DNA of 9,386 bases from contig CALVPC010000039.1 of assembly GCA_944350405.1 (NCBI GenBank), positions 1 to 9,386 of the forward strand, read 5' to 3'. The stretch is from an uncultured Bacilli bacterium. GTDB lineage: Bacteria; Bacillota_I; Bacilli_A; RF39; UBA660. The translations under genes were made by a program, and so were the position numbers. This document shows, piece by piece, positions 1 to 5,233 of this stretch. Positions within the stretch are counted from its first letter, which is position 1. Each line of letters starts with the position of its first letter. The notes under the pieces were generated by a model. The model saw only the letters and a program-made list of their open reading frames with translations. It was not told where the DNA came from and did no database searches.

Positions 1-315
1 AGTGATTACAAAAATCATGTTATAGGTGTGTTAAGTACTCAAGACACAAGGGATTTTAATGTGAGACTAACTGGTAAAGGACTTTCTGGTTCAACTGGTA
101 CATCTCCTTGGGTTTTAGTAGAAGTTACTAAAAATAGTTCTAATACTAATTATAGTGTTGTGAAAAGTTTTAGTACAGCAACTTCTTCAGAAGCATATGG
201 GATGGTTCCAGGAAATGTAACTATGACTATGAAAGCTCGTAATACTTATCTCTCTACTACTTATTTCAATGGTACATGGTATGTATCTGAATCAGTATAT
301 AATCAATTAAATTAA
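1..315 (+). CDS. C-terminal part of a small, probably secreted protein of unknown function (5' end outside window)
   Basis: The reading frame is open from base 1 to the TAA at 313-315, so at least 104 residues are visible. A GTG at 28 could be read as a start, but it has no separated ribosome binding site and no signal peptide follows, so I treat the gene as truncated by the window edge. The visible protein is rich in Ser, Thr, Asn, Gly and Tyr. It has few charged residues and no Cys, and it shows alternating beta-strand-like stretches (WVLVEVTK, NVTMTMKAR, NGTWYVSES), as in exported or cell-surface beta proteins. I do not recognise a family. The composition and the ABC transporter genes 97 bases downstream faintly recall lactococcin-972-type bacteriocin loci, but no diagnostic motif supports this. 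A peptide substrate or partner of the downstream transporter is inference only. Confidence 0.6.
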   Translation, partial: SDYKNHVIGVLSTQDTRDFNVRLTGKGLSGSTGTSPWVLVEVTKNSSNTNYSVVKSFSTATSSEAYGMVPGNVTMTMKARNTYLSTTYFNGTWYVSESVYNQLN

Positions 316-329
316 AAATAGTTGTGCGC

Positions 330-362
330 TGTATGTTGTATGTTGTATGTTGTATGTTGTAT
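330..362. repeat. Heptanucleotide tandem repeat (TGTATGT, about 4.7 copies)
   Basis: Four exact copies of TGTATGT occupy 330-357, followed by a partial copy (TGTAT) at 358-362. The array lies in the gap between the small-protein gene and the ABC operon, upstream of the first permease start at 412. The unit is not a multiple of three, but the array is outside the coding sequence I assign. Copy-number change would therefore alter promoter or leader spacing and not the reading frame. Confidence 0.95.
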
Positions 363-386
363 TTTAAATAATTACACTCATATACT
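357..386 (+). promoter_or_regulatory. Candidate weak promoter of the ABC operon
   Basis: TATACT (381-386) is a fair -10 box. TTGTAT (357-362) is an 18-bp-spaced, poor -35 box formed by the last heptad unit. This would start RNA near 393, just before the AGGAGG at 402-407. The -35 match is only three of six, so this is a candidate only. Read-through from the upstream gene is the alternative. Confidence 0.3.
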
Positions 387-411
387 TGCAACTATTTTTT
401 TAGGAGGTATT

Positions 412-1302
412 ATGAAAATCTTTTTAAAAAAAAATAAACTTTTATTAATATGTTTATTATTATTGCTATCATGTGTAATATTATCTCTTGTAAAATATAA
501 AATTGATTTTAATCATTCAATAGATGAATATAATAGAGTTATGGAGTATTTGGATAAAAATTCTATTAATTCTCCAATTATTCCAAAAAAACCAATAATG
601 TATGATACATATTCATTGTTCAGTTATATTATTGTAGACAGCCCTTTTGCAATTATAATGTATGTTATGCCGTTTATTATTATGTTATGTGGAATTTATA
701 GTTTTTATTCAAAAATTAAAACAGGATATTTTAAAGACGAATGTATGAGAAGAAACTATAAGAAGAATCTTATTGTTAATATATTTGATTCTTGGAAAAA
801 TGCTATTATTATACCAATATTTATTATAGTTTTATTTGCTGGATGTTATATTACAACTAGAAGCTTTGATATTAATAAAACAATTGAATTTTACGATTAT
901 TCACTAATAAATAGGCAATATTTAGATAAATTACCAACCTATTTCATAACTTATACTATCAATTTGATTTTTTTAGCAATTTTTTATATTAATATATCTA
1001 TTATAACAGCAAAAAAAAATAGCAATCTATTTGTTACTTTGGTACAATCGTATTTAATTTTTATTATAGTCGGTATTATAACAGAAGTAGTTGTTGGTAA
1101 AGGATTAGAAAAAATATTTCCAATATTAAAATCATATAATTTATGTAATTCATTATCGATATTTAATTTTTGGGTATATGATAATGTTATGAATTTAAGC
1201 TATATGACATTATTTGCTTTTTTATTATTTTTCGTTTCAACTTTAATTGTGATTTTAAAGTATAGAAACAAGGAGAGTGTTATTATTGAAATCGATAAAT
1301 AA
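412..1302 (+). CDS. Six-helix membrane protein, ABC-2-like transporter permease
   Basis: This 296-residue integral membrane protein is the first of three permease-like genes ahead of an ABC ATPase. The start is the ATG at 412, because AGGAGG lies just upstream at 402-407. The open frame extends back to 322, but that stretch only translates the heptad repeat. Likely membrane helices are at residues 9-27, 77-99, 131-148, 180-200, 206-226 and 264-283. A polar segment (about 30-70) follows helix 1. A basic loop (100-120, with KIKTGYFKDECMRRNYKK) follows helix 2 and resembles the cytoplasmic coupling loop of bacterial ABC-2 export permeases. No enzymatic motif is seen. The gene overlaps the next by 17 bases, so the two are very probably translated together. 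The likely role is as a membrane subunit of a peptide or antimicrobial export/immunity transporter. The family assignment rests on topology and context, not on a diagnostic motif. Confidence 0.75.
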   Translation: MKIFLKKNKLLLICLLLLLSCVILSLVKYKIDFNHSIDEYNRVMEYLDKNSINSPIIPKKPIMYDTYSLFSYIIVDSPFAIIMYVMPFIIMLCGIYSFYSKIKTGYFKDECMRRNYKKNLIVNIFDSWKNAIIIPIFIIVLFAGCYITTRSFDINKTIEFYDYSLINRQYLDKLPTYFITYTINLIFLAIFYINISIITAKKNSNLFVTLVQSYLIFIIVGIITEVVVGKGLEKIFPILKSYNLCNSLSIFNFWVYDNVMNLSYMTLFAFLLFFVSTLIVILKYRNKESVIIEIDK

Positions 1303-2044
1303 AATAATTTTAAGTAATGTAAAAACTATTTTTGAAACAACATATTTTAAAATGTCTTTAATACTTATGTTAGTGCTTTCAATCTATGGTGGCTATTTAA
1401 GTGCTGGATTTAATTATCTGGAAGGTTTTATTTCGATATTATCATTTCCAATATTTTTTACATTTGCTGTTCTGGTCCCATTTTTAGTAATAACTTTTTG
1501 CACATGTAATTATTTTGATAAAAATGAATATTTAATTTCACGCTTAACTTCTAGAAAAGAATATTTGAAAACATTAATTTTAACAGTGTTTGTTGTTAAT
1601 TTATTTGTGTATATCATAATGTTGATTATAATTATAATTGCTTTAAATCTATTTCCTAAAGCCGGTATAGGCTTTAAATTTAATGACTTGTTGAATTGTC
1701 ATAACTTTATTTATTTGATTTTTATTATTGTAAGGCTATTTTGTATAATACAAAGTATTTCTATATTTAATACATTATTATGTAGGATTATAAATTCAAA
1801 AATTATAGTTGGGATGAATATGATTTTATATGGAAGTTTTATCGCATTTTCGTATTTAAATGTTGATAAAATTACTAATATATTAAATATTCCGTTATAT
1901 ATAGGTAATTATCTTATAATTTCAAAGTATGATAATTTTTTCATAGAATTTTGCTGCACTACTATATATATTTCAATACTAGTTTTAATAAATTATTTAC
2001 TGTCCATATTTGTTAGAAAGAAATTAGGAGATATTAAAATATAA
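1286..2044 (+). CDS. Six-helix membrane protein, second ABC transporter permease
   Basis: This is a 252-residue hydrophobic protein. I choose the TTG at 1286 as start because AAGGAGAG (1270-1277) sits 8 bases upstream. The earlier in-frame GTG at 1277 touches this site and leaves no spacing. Helices are likely at residues 22-42, 54-74, 97-121, 140-161, 172-191 and 222-243. Between helices 2 and 3 is a charged loop (FDKNEYLISRLTSRKEYLK, about 77-95). It matches the cytoplasmic loop pattern of small Bacillota ABC-2 permeases, where a short helix contacts the ATPase. The size fits the LanE/LanG-type subunits (about 230-250 residues) of lantibiotic immunity transporters. The gene overlaps its upstream neighbour by 17 bases and its downstream neighbour by one (TAATG), indicating one translationally coupled operon. 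The substrate is unknown. Confidence 0.75.
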   Translation: MKSINKIILSNVKTIFETTYFKMSLILMLVLSIYGGYLSAGFNYLEGFISILSFPIFFTFAVLVPFLVITFCTCNYFDKNEYLISRLTSRKEYLKTLILTVFVVNLFVYIIMLIIIIIALNLFPKAGIGFKFNDLLNCHNFIYLIFIIVRLFCIIQSISIFNTLLCRIINSKIIVGMNMILYGSFIAFSYLNVDKITNILNIPLYIGNYLIISKYDNFFIEFCCTTIYISILVLINYLLSIFVRKKLGDIKI

Positions 2045-2733
2045 TGCATTTTTTAATAATTAATGACCTTAAATATATATTTTTTAAAAGAAAAAATTGG
2101 ATTATTTTATATTTAATAATAGTTTTGCTCTTTCCTATTTTTTGTAAAATAAACAACATTATAAAAGATGATATATTTTTTATAAATAATGGCTTAAAAT
2201 TTGATAATAGTTCCTTTCTTTTTATTATAATGTATATATTTAATATAATATTCTACATTTTTATTTATCTAAGTATACACTTAGGTAATTTAAAAATTGG
2301 TGTTGATAATATTTTTTTACGCATAAACAAATTCAAGATTGTTATTTCTAAAATAATTACTTGTTCCGTTTTTACGCTATTAATATCTACATTTGTTTTT
2401 ATAGTTTTGAATATAATTTATAACATTCTTAATATAAATATTAATAGTAGTTTTATAGTTTTTATAATATTTAATATATTTAATATATTAATAGGAATGC
2501 TCAGTATAATTGCATTATCGGTCGTTTTGTATGGAAATAAAAAATATATACTATTTTTGCTGTTAATATATATGATTTATTATATTAGCAGAAAAAATAT
2601 TTTATTTTTTATAAATCCGTATTTGTTTGAAAATAATTTTATTGATTTAATATTTTTTCTTATATTTAATACAATCATATACATAATTGTATTGAAAAAA
2701 TCTATAGTTAAAATATTTGAAAGGAGCTTTTAA
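2044..2733 (+). CDS. Six-helix membrane protein, third ABC transporter permease
   Basis: This 229-residue membrane protein is extremely rich in Ile, Phe, Asn and Lys. Its ATG overlaps the stop of the preceding gene by one base. AGGAG (2026-2030) is rather distant, so translational coupling is likely. Probable helices are at residues 19-36, 57-80, 104-128, 136-161, 168-181 and 198-217. The loop after helix 2 (DNIFLRINKFKIVISKI, about 88-104) has the same layout as the equivalent loop of the preceding permease, so the two are probably paralogous partners forming the channel. In several 60-base blocks I counted only 7-10 G+C (about 12-17%), against about 32% in blocks of nrdD and dut. That suggests acquisition or relaxed constraint. 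The stop abuts the next gene with no gap. Function is inferred from context. Confidence 0.72.
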   Translation: MHFLIINDLKYIFFKRKNWIILYLIIVLLFPIFCKINNIIKDDIFFINNGLKFDNSSFLFIIMYIFNIIFYIFIYLSIHLGNLKIGVDNIFLRINKFKIVISKIITCSVFTLLISTFVFIVLNIIYNILNININSSFIVFIIFNIFNILIGMLSIIALSVVLYGNKKYILFLLLIYMIYYISRKNILFFINPYLFENNFIDLIFFLIFNTIIYIIVLKKSIVKIFERSF

Positions 2734-3366
2734 ATGAAGATAGAATTTAAAAATGTAAATAAGAAATTTAAAAAGACACCAATTTTAAAAAATGTAAATT
2801 TAGAATTTGAAAATGGCAAAATATATGGATTGATTGGTAGAAATGGTAGTGGAAAAAGTGTATTTTTGAAACTTTTATGTGGCTTTTATGAACCAACTGA
2901 AGGACAAATATACTTTGATAATGTCGATTTGAAAAAAAGTGGTTTATTCCCACCATCTACGCGTTCACTTATAGAAAAACCTAACTTTTTACCATATTTG
3001 ACAGGATTTGAAAACTTAAAATTATTGGCAAATATTCAAAAAAAGATTTCAGATGAACAGATAATCGAAGTATTAAATAAAGTAAATTTAACTAATGATA
3101 TTAATAAAAAATATTGTGAATATTCACTTGGTATGAAACAAAAACTAGGAATAGCTCAGGTGTTAATGGAAGATCCAGAAGTAATCATTCTTGATGAACC
3201 ATTTAATGGAATAGAGGATGAAACAGCAAAAAAAATTAGAAAAATATTATTAGAAGAAAAGGAGAAAAACAAGATAATAATTATTGCTTCCCATATAAAG
3301 GAGGATATTGAGGAATTAGCTGATATTGTATTTAAGGTGGATAACGGAGAAATTCTTGAGGCATAA
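2734..3366 (+). CDS. ABC transporter ATPase, BcrA/LanF type with E-loop
   Basis: This is the cytoplasmic ATP-hydrolysing subunit (210 residues, short but complete) that powers the three membrane proteins encoded upstream. AAGGAG at 2721-2726 lies 7 bases before the ATG, which directly follows the previous stop. Walker A is at residues 35-42 (GRNGSGKS), the signature at 130-136 (YSLGMKQ), Walker B at 150-156 (VIILDEP, Asp154-Glu155), and the switch His at 187 (ASH). The Q-loop position reads RSLIEKPNFLPYLTGFENL, with Glu81 where most ABC proteins have Gln. This E-loop is known from lantibiotic immunity ATPases (LanF, e.g. NukF) and related BcrA bacitracin-resistance ATPases. The D-loop is NGIED, a little off the usual NGLDP. 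With three permeases this suggests export of, or self-protection from, an antimicrobial peptide. ATPase identity is secure; the substrate is inference. Confidence 0.93.
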   Translation: MKIEFKNVNKKFKKTPILKNVNLEFENGKIYGLIGRNGSGKSVFLKLLCGFYEPTEGQIYFDNVDLKKSGLFPPSTRSLIEKPNFLPYLTGFENLKLLANIQKKISDEQIIEVLNKVNLTNDINKKYCEYSLGMKQKLGIAQVLMEDPEVIILDEPFNGIEDETAKKIRKILLEEKEKNKIIIIASHIKEDIEELADIVFKVDNGEILEA

Positions 3367-3399
3367 AAACAAAATAATATCATATAACAAAATAATTTT

Positions 3400-3451
3400 A
3401 AAATAAAAGGAGTTGTATTGAAATTTATTTCATAACAACTCCTTTTATTTT
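3400..3451. terminator. Bidirectional 17-bp terminator hairpin
   Basis: AAAATAAAAGGAGTTGT (3400-3416) pairs perfectly with ACAACTCCTTTTATTTT (3435-3451). Inside the 18-nt loop a second 5-bp stem (TGAAA 3419-3423 with TTTCA 3428-3432) closes a TTTA tetraloop, separated by a 2x2 internal loop. T-rich ends lie on both strands. It lies 33 bases after the ABC ATPase stop. On the minus strand it overlaps the last codons and stop of the XRE remnant, so it can end transcription from both sides. Confidence 0.8.
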
Positions 3452-3538
3452 CCCACATAACCAATCTAATGATATTTTATATTTACTTGCAATAGCATAT
3501 GCAAAAATTGTTTTAATTATGACTTTTCCGGTTTCATA
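3425..3538 (-). pseudogene. C-terminal remnant of an XRE-type helix-turn-helix repressor
   Basis: On the minus strand a frame ends with TAA at 3427-3425. It encodes a tail of 37 residues starting YETGKVIIKTIFAYAIASKY and ending KISLDWLCGKIKGVVMK. The YETGK motif (start of helix 4) followed by a tail ending in ISLDWLCG is the typical end of phage-repressor-like XRE domains (compare ...YE.GK...N.SLDYLLG). The first three helices and the start codon are missing. The frame stays open past 3538 into sequence that reads as a recombinase on the other strand (IISAYETGK could extend it to about 3550), so the junction is fuzzy. No start with a ribosome binding site is present. I read it as the broken remains of a repressor from a mobile element. 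Assignment is by motif resemblance only. Confidence 0.45.
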
Positions 3539-3539
3539 A

Positions 3540-3839
3540 GCAGAGATTATTAGATTGATTTTTAAGTCATATTTAGAAGGACACGGGAAAAATTATATAG
3601 CAAAAATACAGACTGATGTGAAAGTAGAAACTAGAAGAAATAGAGGAAAATGGAGTGCCAATACTGTAGTAGGTATTTTAAAGAGTGAAAAATATATAGG
3701 AGATGTATTGCAAGGAAAAACATTTACAACAGATCCGATTAGTCATAAATGATTAACTAATTATGTTGAATCAACCTAATATTATATAAAAGACCATCAC
3801 GAAGCAATAATAAGTAGAGATATTTTTGATGCTTTGGTA
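3540..3839 (+). pseudogene. Large serine recombinase remnant (recombinase domain) with two nonsense codons
   Basis: The frame from 3540 reads AEIIRLIFKSYLEGHGKNYIA, then a tract with GKWSANTVVGILKSEKYIGD and GKTFTTDPISHK, a TGA (3750-3752), LTNYVEST, a TAA (3777-3779), and YYIKDHHEAIISRDIFDALV. This is the Recombinase domain of large serine recombinases (TnpX/phage-integrase type), which typically reads ...W....V..IL.NEKY.GD.L..KT......K..........YY....H.PII....F. At the two stops the family usually has Arg (HKRL) and Gln (Q before YY), so both look like single C-to-T changes (CGA to TGA, CAA to TAA). The N-terminal catalytic resolvase domain and the Cys-rich C-terminus are absent and there is no start with a ribosome binding site. 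It is a decayed fragment of an integrated element and cannot be active. Confidence 0.82.
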
Positions 3840-4048
3840 GATTATATTATAATGAAGTTTTTGATGAAACTGGAAAAAAAGAAGAAAATATGATAAGATT
3901 TATATGCAAATCAAAATTTAATGAAACTTTGCAAGGTGATTTAAAATCCGATATAATTGTTAGGAGTCATAATCTTTCAAATGAAGATAGTGATTTCGTT
4001 AAAGTATTGGATTTTAATAGTAATCAAGACTTTTTTTGTTTTTTATAA
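3840..4048 (+). pseudogene. Unrecognised coding remnant, about 70 codons
   Basis: After the recombinase similarity stops near 3839, a different frame (codons in phase with 3848) stays open to the TAA at 4046-4048. It reads YNEVFDETGKKEENMIRFIC, then a mixed polar tract with SDIIVRSHNLSNEDSDFVKV. The only ATG in it (3890) would give 52 residues and lacks a ribosome binding site. The balanced charge pattern looks more like former coding sequence than random AT-rich DNA, but I recognise no family, and it does not match the expected continuation of a serine recombinase. The stretch 4049-4124 that follows is A-rich and shows no gene. Confidence 0.25.
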
Positions 4049-4124
4049 AGACGAAACTGAAAAGCAAAGAAAAGTTTAAAAAAAAAATATTAGAGTTAGA
4101 GTGGAAGTAGAAAAGTAAAATATA

Positions 4125-4162
4125 CATAACAAACATTATTCTATATTACAATGTATGTTATG
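4125..4162. repeat. Imperfect inverted repeat upstream of the Nudix gene
   Basis: CATAACAAACATT (4125-4137) pairs with AATGTATGTTATG (4150-4162) with one mismatch over 13 bases and a 12-nt loop. No T-run follows, so it is a poor terminator. It lies 62 bases before the Nudix start and could be a protein-binding site or the end of a decayed element. I see no convincing -35/-10 pair in 4049-4224. Confidence 0.45.
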
Positions 4163-4224
4163 AAGTAGTCAGTTACACCAATACATATCATGTGGAGAGT
4201 GTATGTATATTAAAAAGGAGATAG

Positions 4225-4845
4225 ATGAAACTGGAAAAGTGGTTAAAATGGGCTATTGAAATACAAAGTTTAGCGCAGTCTGGACTTGCATATACAGATA
4301 ATGTGTATGATATAGAAAGATATGAAAGATTAAGAGAGATATCAGCTGAAATGATTTCAGAAAAAACTGATCTAAGTATCGATAAAGTAAAAAATTTATT
4401 TTGTAATGAGACAGGTTATCAAACTCCAAAAATAGATACCAGAGCAGTAATATTTCAACATAATAAAATTTTATTAGTTCGCGAAAATAATGGAACGTGG
4501 TCATTACCAGGTGGTTGGTGTGACGTTTTGGAAAGTATAAAATCCAATACTGAAAAAGAAGCAAAAGAGGAAACGGGACTTGATGTAAAAGCAATTAGAA
4601 TTATTGCGATTCAAGATAGAAATAAACATAATAAGCCTGTCTATGCATATGGAGTTTGTAAAGTATTTGTTTTATGTGATGTACTCGGGGGAAAGTTTAC
4701 AGAAAATATAGAAACGACAGAAATGAAATATTTCTCACTCAACGATTTACCAAATAAGTTAGCAGAAGAAAAATCAAATAAAGAACAAATTGAAATGTGT
4801 TTTAAAGCATATCATGATCCAAATTGGGAAACACAATTTGATTAA
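4225..4845 (+). CDS. Nudix hydrolase with N-terminal Nudix_N-like domain
   Basis: This is a cytoplasmic pyrophosphohydrolase of 206 residues. Nudix enzymes cleave nucleoside diphosphates linked to another moiety, using Mg2+ bound by the Nudix-box glutamates. The box GX5EX7REUXEEXGU is at residues 97-119: G97 W C D V L E103, then K111-E112, E115-E116 and G118-L119. It is complete except that the usual Arg is Lys111. The upstream LPGG (94-97) is also typical. Residues 1-65 form a separate, mostly helical N-terminal part (KWLKWAIEIQSLAQSGLAYT...DIERYERLREI). This layout matches Bacillota proteins such as YjhB with a Nudix_N domain, often annotated as ADP-ribose pyrophosphatases. AAGGAG at 4215-4220 lies 4 bases before the ATG. 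The gene follows decayed mobile DNA and precedes a DUF5661-like gene by 64 bases. The fold is secure; the substrate (ADP-ribose or another nucleotide sugar) is not. Confidence 0.9.
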   Translation: MKLEKWLKWAIEIQSLAQSGLAYTDNVYDIERYERLREISAEMISEKTDLSIDKVKNLFCNETGYQTPKIDTRAVIFQHNKILLVRENNGTWSLPGGWCDVLESIKSNTEKEAKEETGLDVKAIRIIAIQDRNKHNKPVYAYGVCKVFVLCDVLGGKFTENIETTEMKYFSLNDLPNKLAEEKSNKEQIEMCFKAYHDPNWETQFD

Positions 4846-4847
4846 TC

Positions 4848-4882
4848 CTTTATACTTTTCAGGAAATTCGTTTTGTATAAAG
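4848..4882 (+). repeat. 8-bp hairpin between the Nudix and DUF5661-like genes
   Basis: CTTTATAC (4848-4855) is exactly complementary to GTATAAAG (4875-4882), with a 19-nt loop. There is no T-run after it, so it is not a standard terminator. It may mark an mRNA processing or stability element between two co-transcribed genes, or be chance in AT-rich DNA. Confidence 0.3.
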
Positions 4883-4909
4883 ACATACATATATTATAGA
4901 GGTGATAGT

Positions 4910-5176
4910 ATGTATCAGTTAAATGATGCGCTTTATGCAGCTTCTGTATTGGGGGTTACATTTGATAAGTATACTGTGGAAGAATTTTTAGATGGCATCA
5001 ATATTGAGTTAGAACATGGTACAATTAGTCCCAAAACAAATGTAACAAATGATAATTTAATTACAACTGCTAAGATTGCTCTGGCTCACTTAAATGAATT
5101 TCCTAATTATTATAATAAAGAGTATGGACTAAGACAGTTTGAAAAACTGTTACAGTCAAAATTAGAAAGTAATTAA
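4910..5176 (+). CDS. Small DUF5661-like protein of unknown function
   Basis: This is an 88-residue soluble, probably helical protein. The ATG at 4910 is chosen because AGGTGA (4900-4905) precedes it. The open frame runs back to 4790, but that part overlaps the Nudix gene and has no ribosome binding site. The sequence carries the strongly patterned segment INIELEHGT (about 31-39), TNVTNDN (44-50) and IALAHLNEFPNYY (about 57-69). I recognise this as the conserved core of the DUF5661 family (ElEHG...TNVT.D...t..IAlAHL.E.pdYY..L). Conserved Glu and His residues (ELEH, AHLNE) could bind a metal, but no activity is known to me. It shares an orientation with the Nudix gene 64 bases upstream and ends at a clear terminator, so the two may form a short operon. 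Confidence 0.75.
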   Translation: MYQLNDALYAASVLGVTFDKYTVEEFLDGINIELEHGTISPKTNVTNDNLITTAKIALAHLNEFPNYYNKEYGLRQFEKLLQSKLESN

Positions 5177-5199
5177 TGTAGAATATTCTACATTTTTTT
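5177..5199 (+). terminator. Rho-independent terminator after the DUF5661-like gene
   Basis: TGTAGAATATTCTACA (5177-5192) is a perfect 16-base palindrome, giving a 6-bp stem and ATAT loop. It starts right after the stop codon and is followed by seven T (5193-5199). Confidence 0.85.
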
Positions 5200-5201
5200 A
5201 T

Positions 5202-5233
5202 AAAAAAATCACTTGTAAAGTAAAGTGATTTTT
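5202..5233 (-). terminator. Rho-independent terminator of the Crp/Fnr-type gene
   Basis: On the minus strand AAAAATCACTT (5233-5223 of the plus numbering) pairs with AAGTGATTTTT (5214-5204), with an 8-nt loop and a T-run to 5202. The stem begins inside the coding sequence, and the stop TGA (5211-5209) lies in its second arm. It lies back to back with the plus-strand terminator, separated by two bases (AT, 5200-5201). Confidence 0.8.

Larger units (their letters stand above)
314..401. repeat. Inverted repeat enclosing the heptad array, with T-run
   Basis: AAAAATAGTTG (314-324) is the exact reverse complement of CAACTATTTTT (389-399). Seven T residues (395-401) end the right arm and the ribosome binding site AGGAGG (402-407) follows at once. 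The 64-nt loop holds the heptad repeats. In a transcript reading through from the upstream gene the arms could pair, forming a weak terminator-like or RBS-adjacent structure. The stem has only two G-C pairs, so its stability is doubtful. Confidence 0.6.

Noticed and set aside
322..411. Upstream extension of the first permease (30 extra codons with several Cys).
   Set aside because: It only translates the heptad repeat and the inverted repeat. The strong AGGAGG at 402-407 sets the start at 412.
3424..3445. Minus-strand minigene: AAGGAGTTGTT followed by ATG AAA TAA, resembling a two-codon ORF with a ribosome binding site.
   Set aside because: It is part of the XRE remnant tail and lies inside the 17-bp terminator stem, so the likeness to a start region is incidental.
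3750..3779. TGA read as Trp (mycoplasma-type code), which would rescue the first stop in the recombinase remnant.
   Set aside because: All Trp codons in the intact genes are TGG, the Crp/Fnr-type gene ends with TGA, and the second stop is TAA, so it is a pseudogene under the standard code.
4122..4208. Several TGTATGT/ATACATA motifs upstream of the Nudix gene, recalling the heptad repeat at 330-362.
   Set aside because: A few such 7-mers are expected by chance at this base composition. They are not tandem and the motif also occurs inside coding sequence near 660.
3863..4238. Exact 15-base direct repeat GATGAAACTGGAAAA at 3863-3877 and 4224-4238.
   Set aside because: In AT-rich DNA of this length about one 15-base match is expected by chance. 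The second copy is inside the Nudix coding start, and no element boundary signs are seen.
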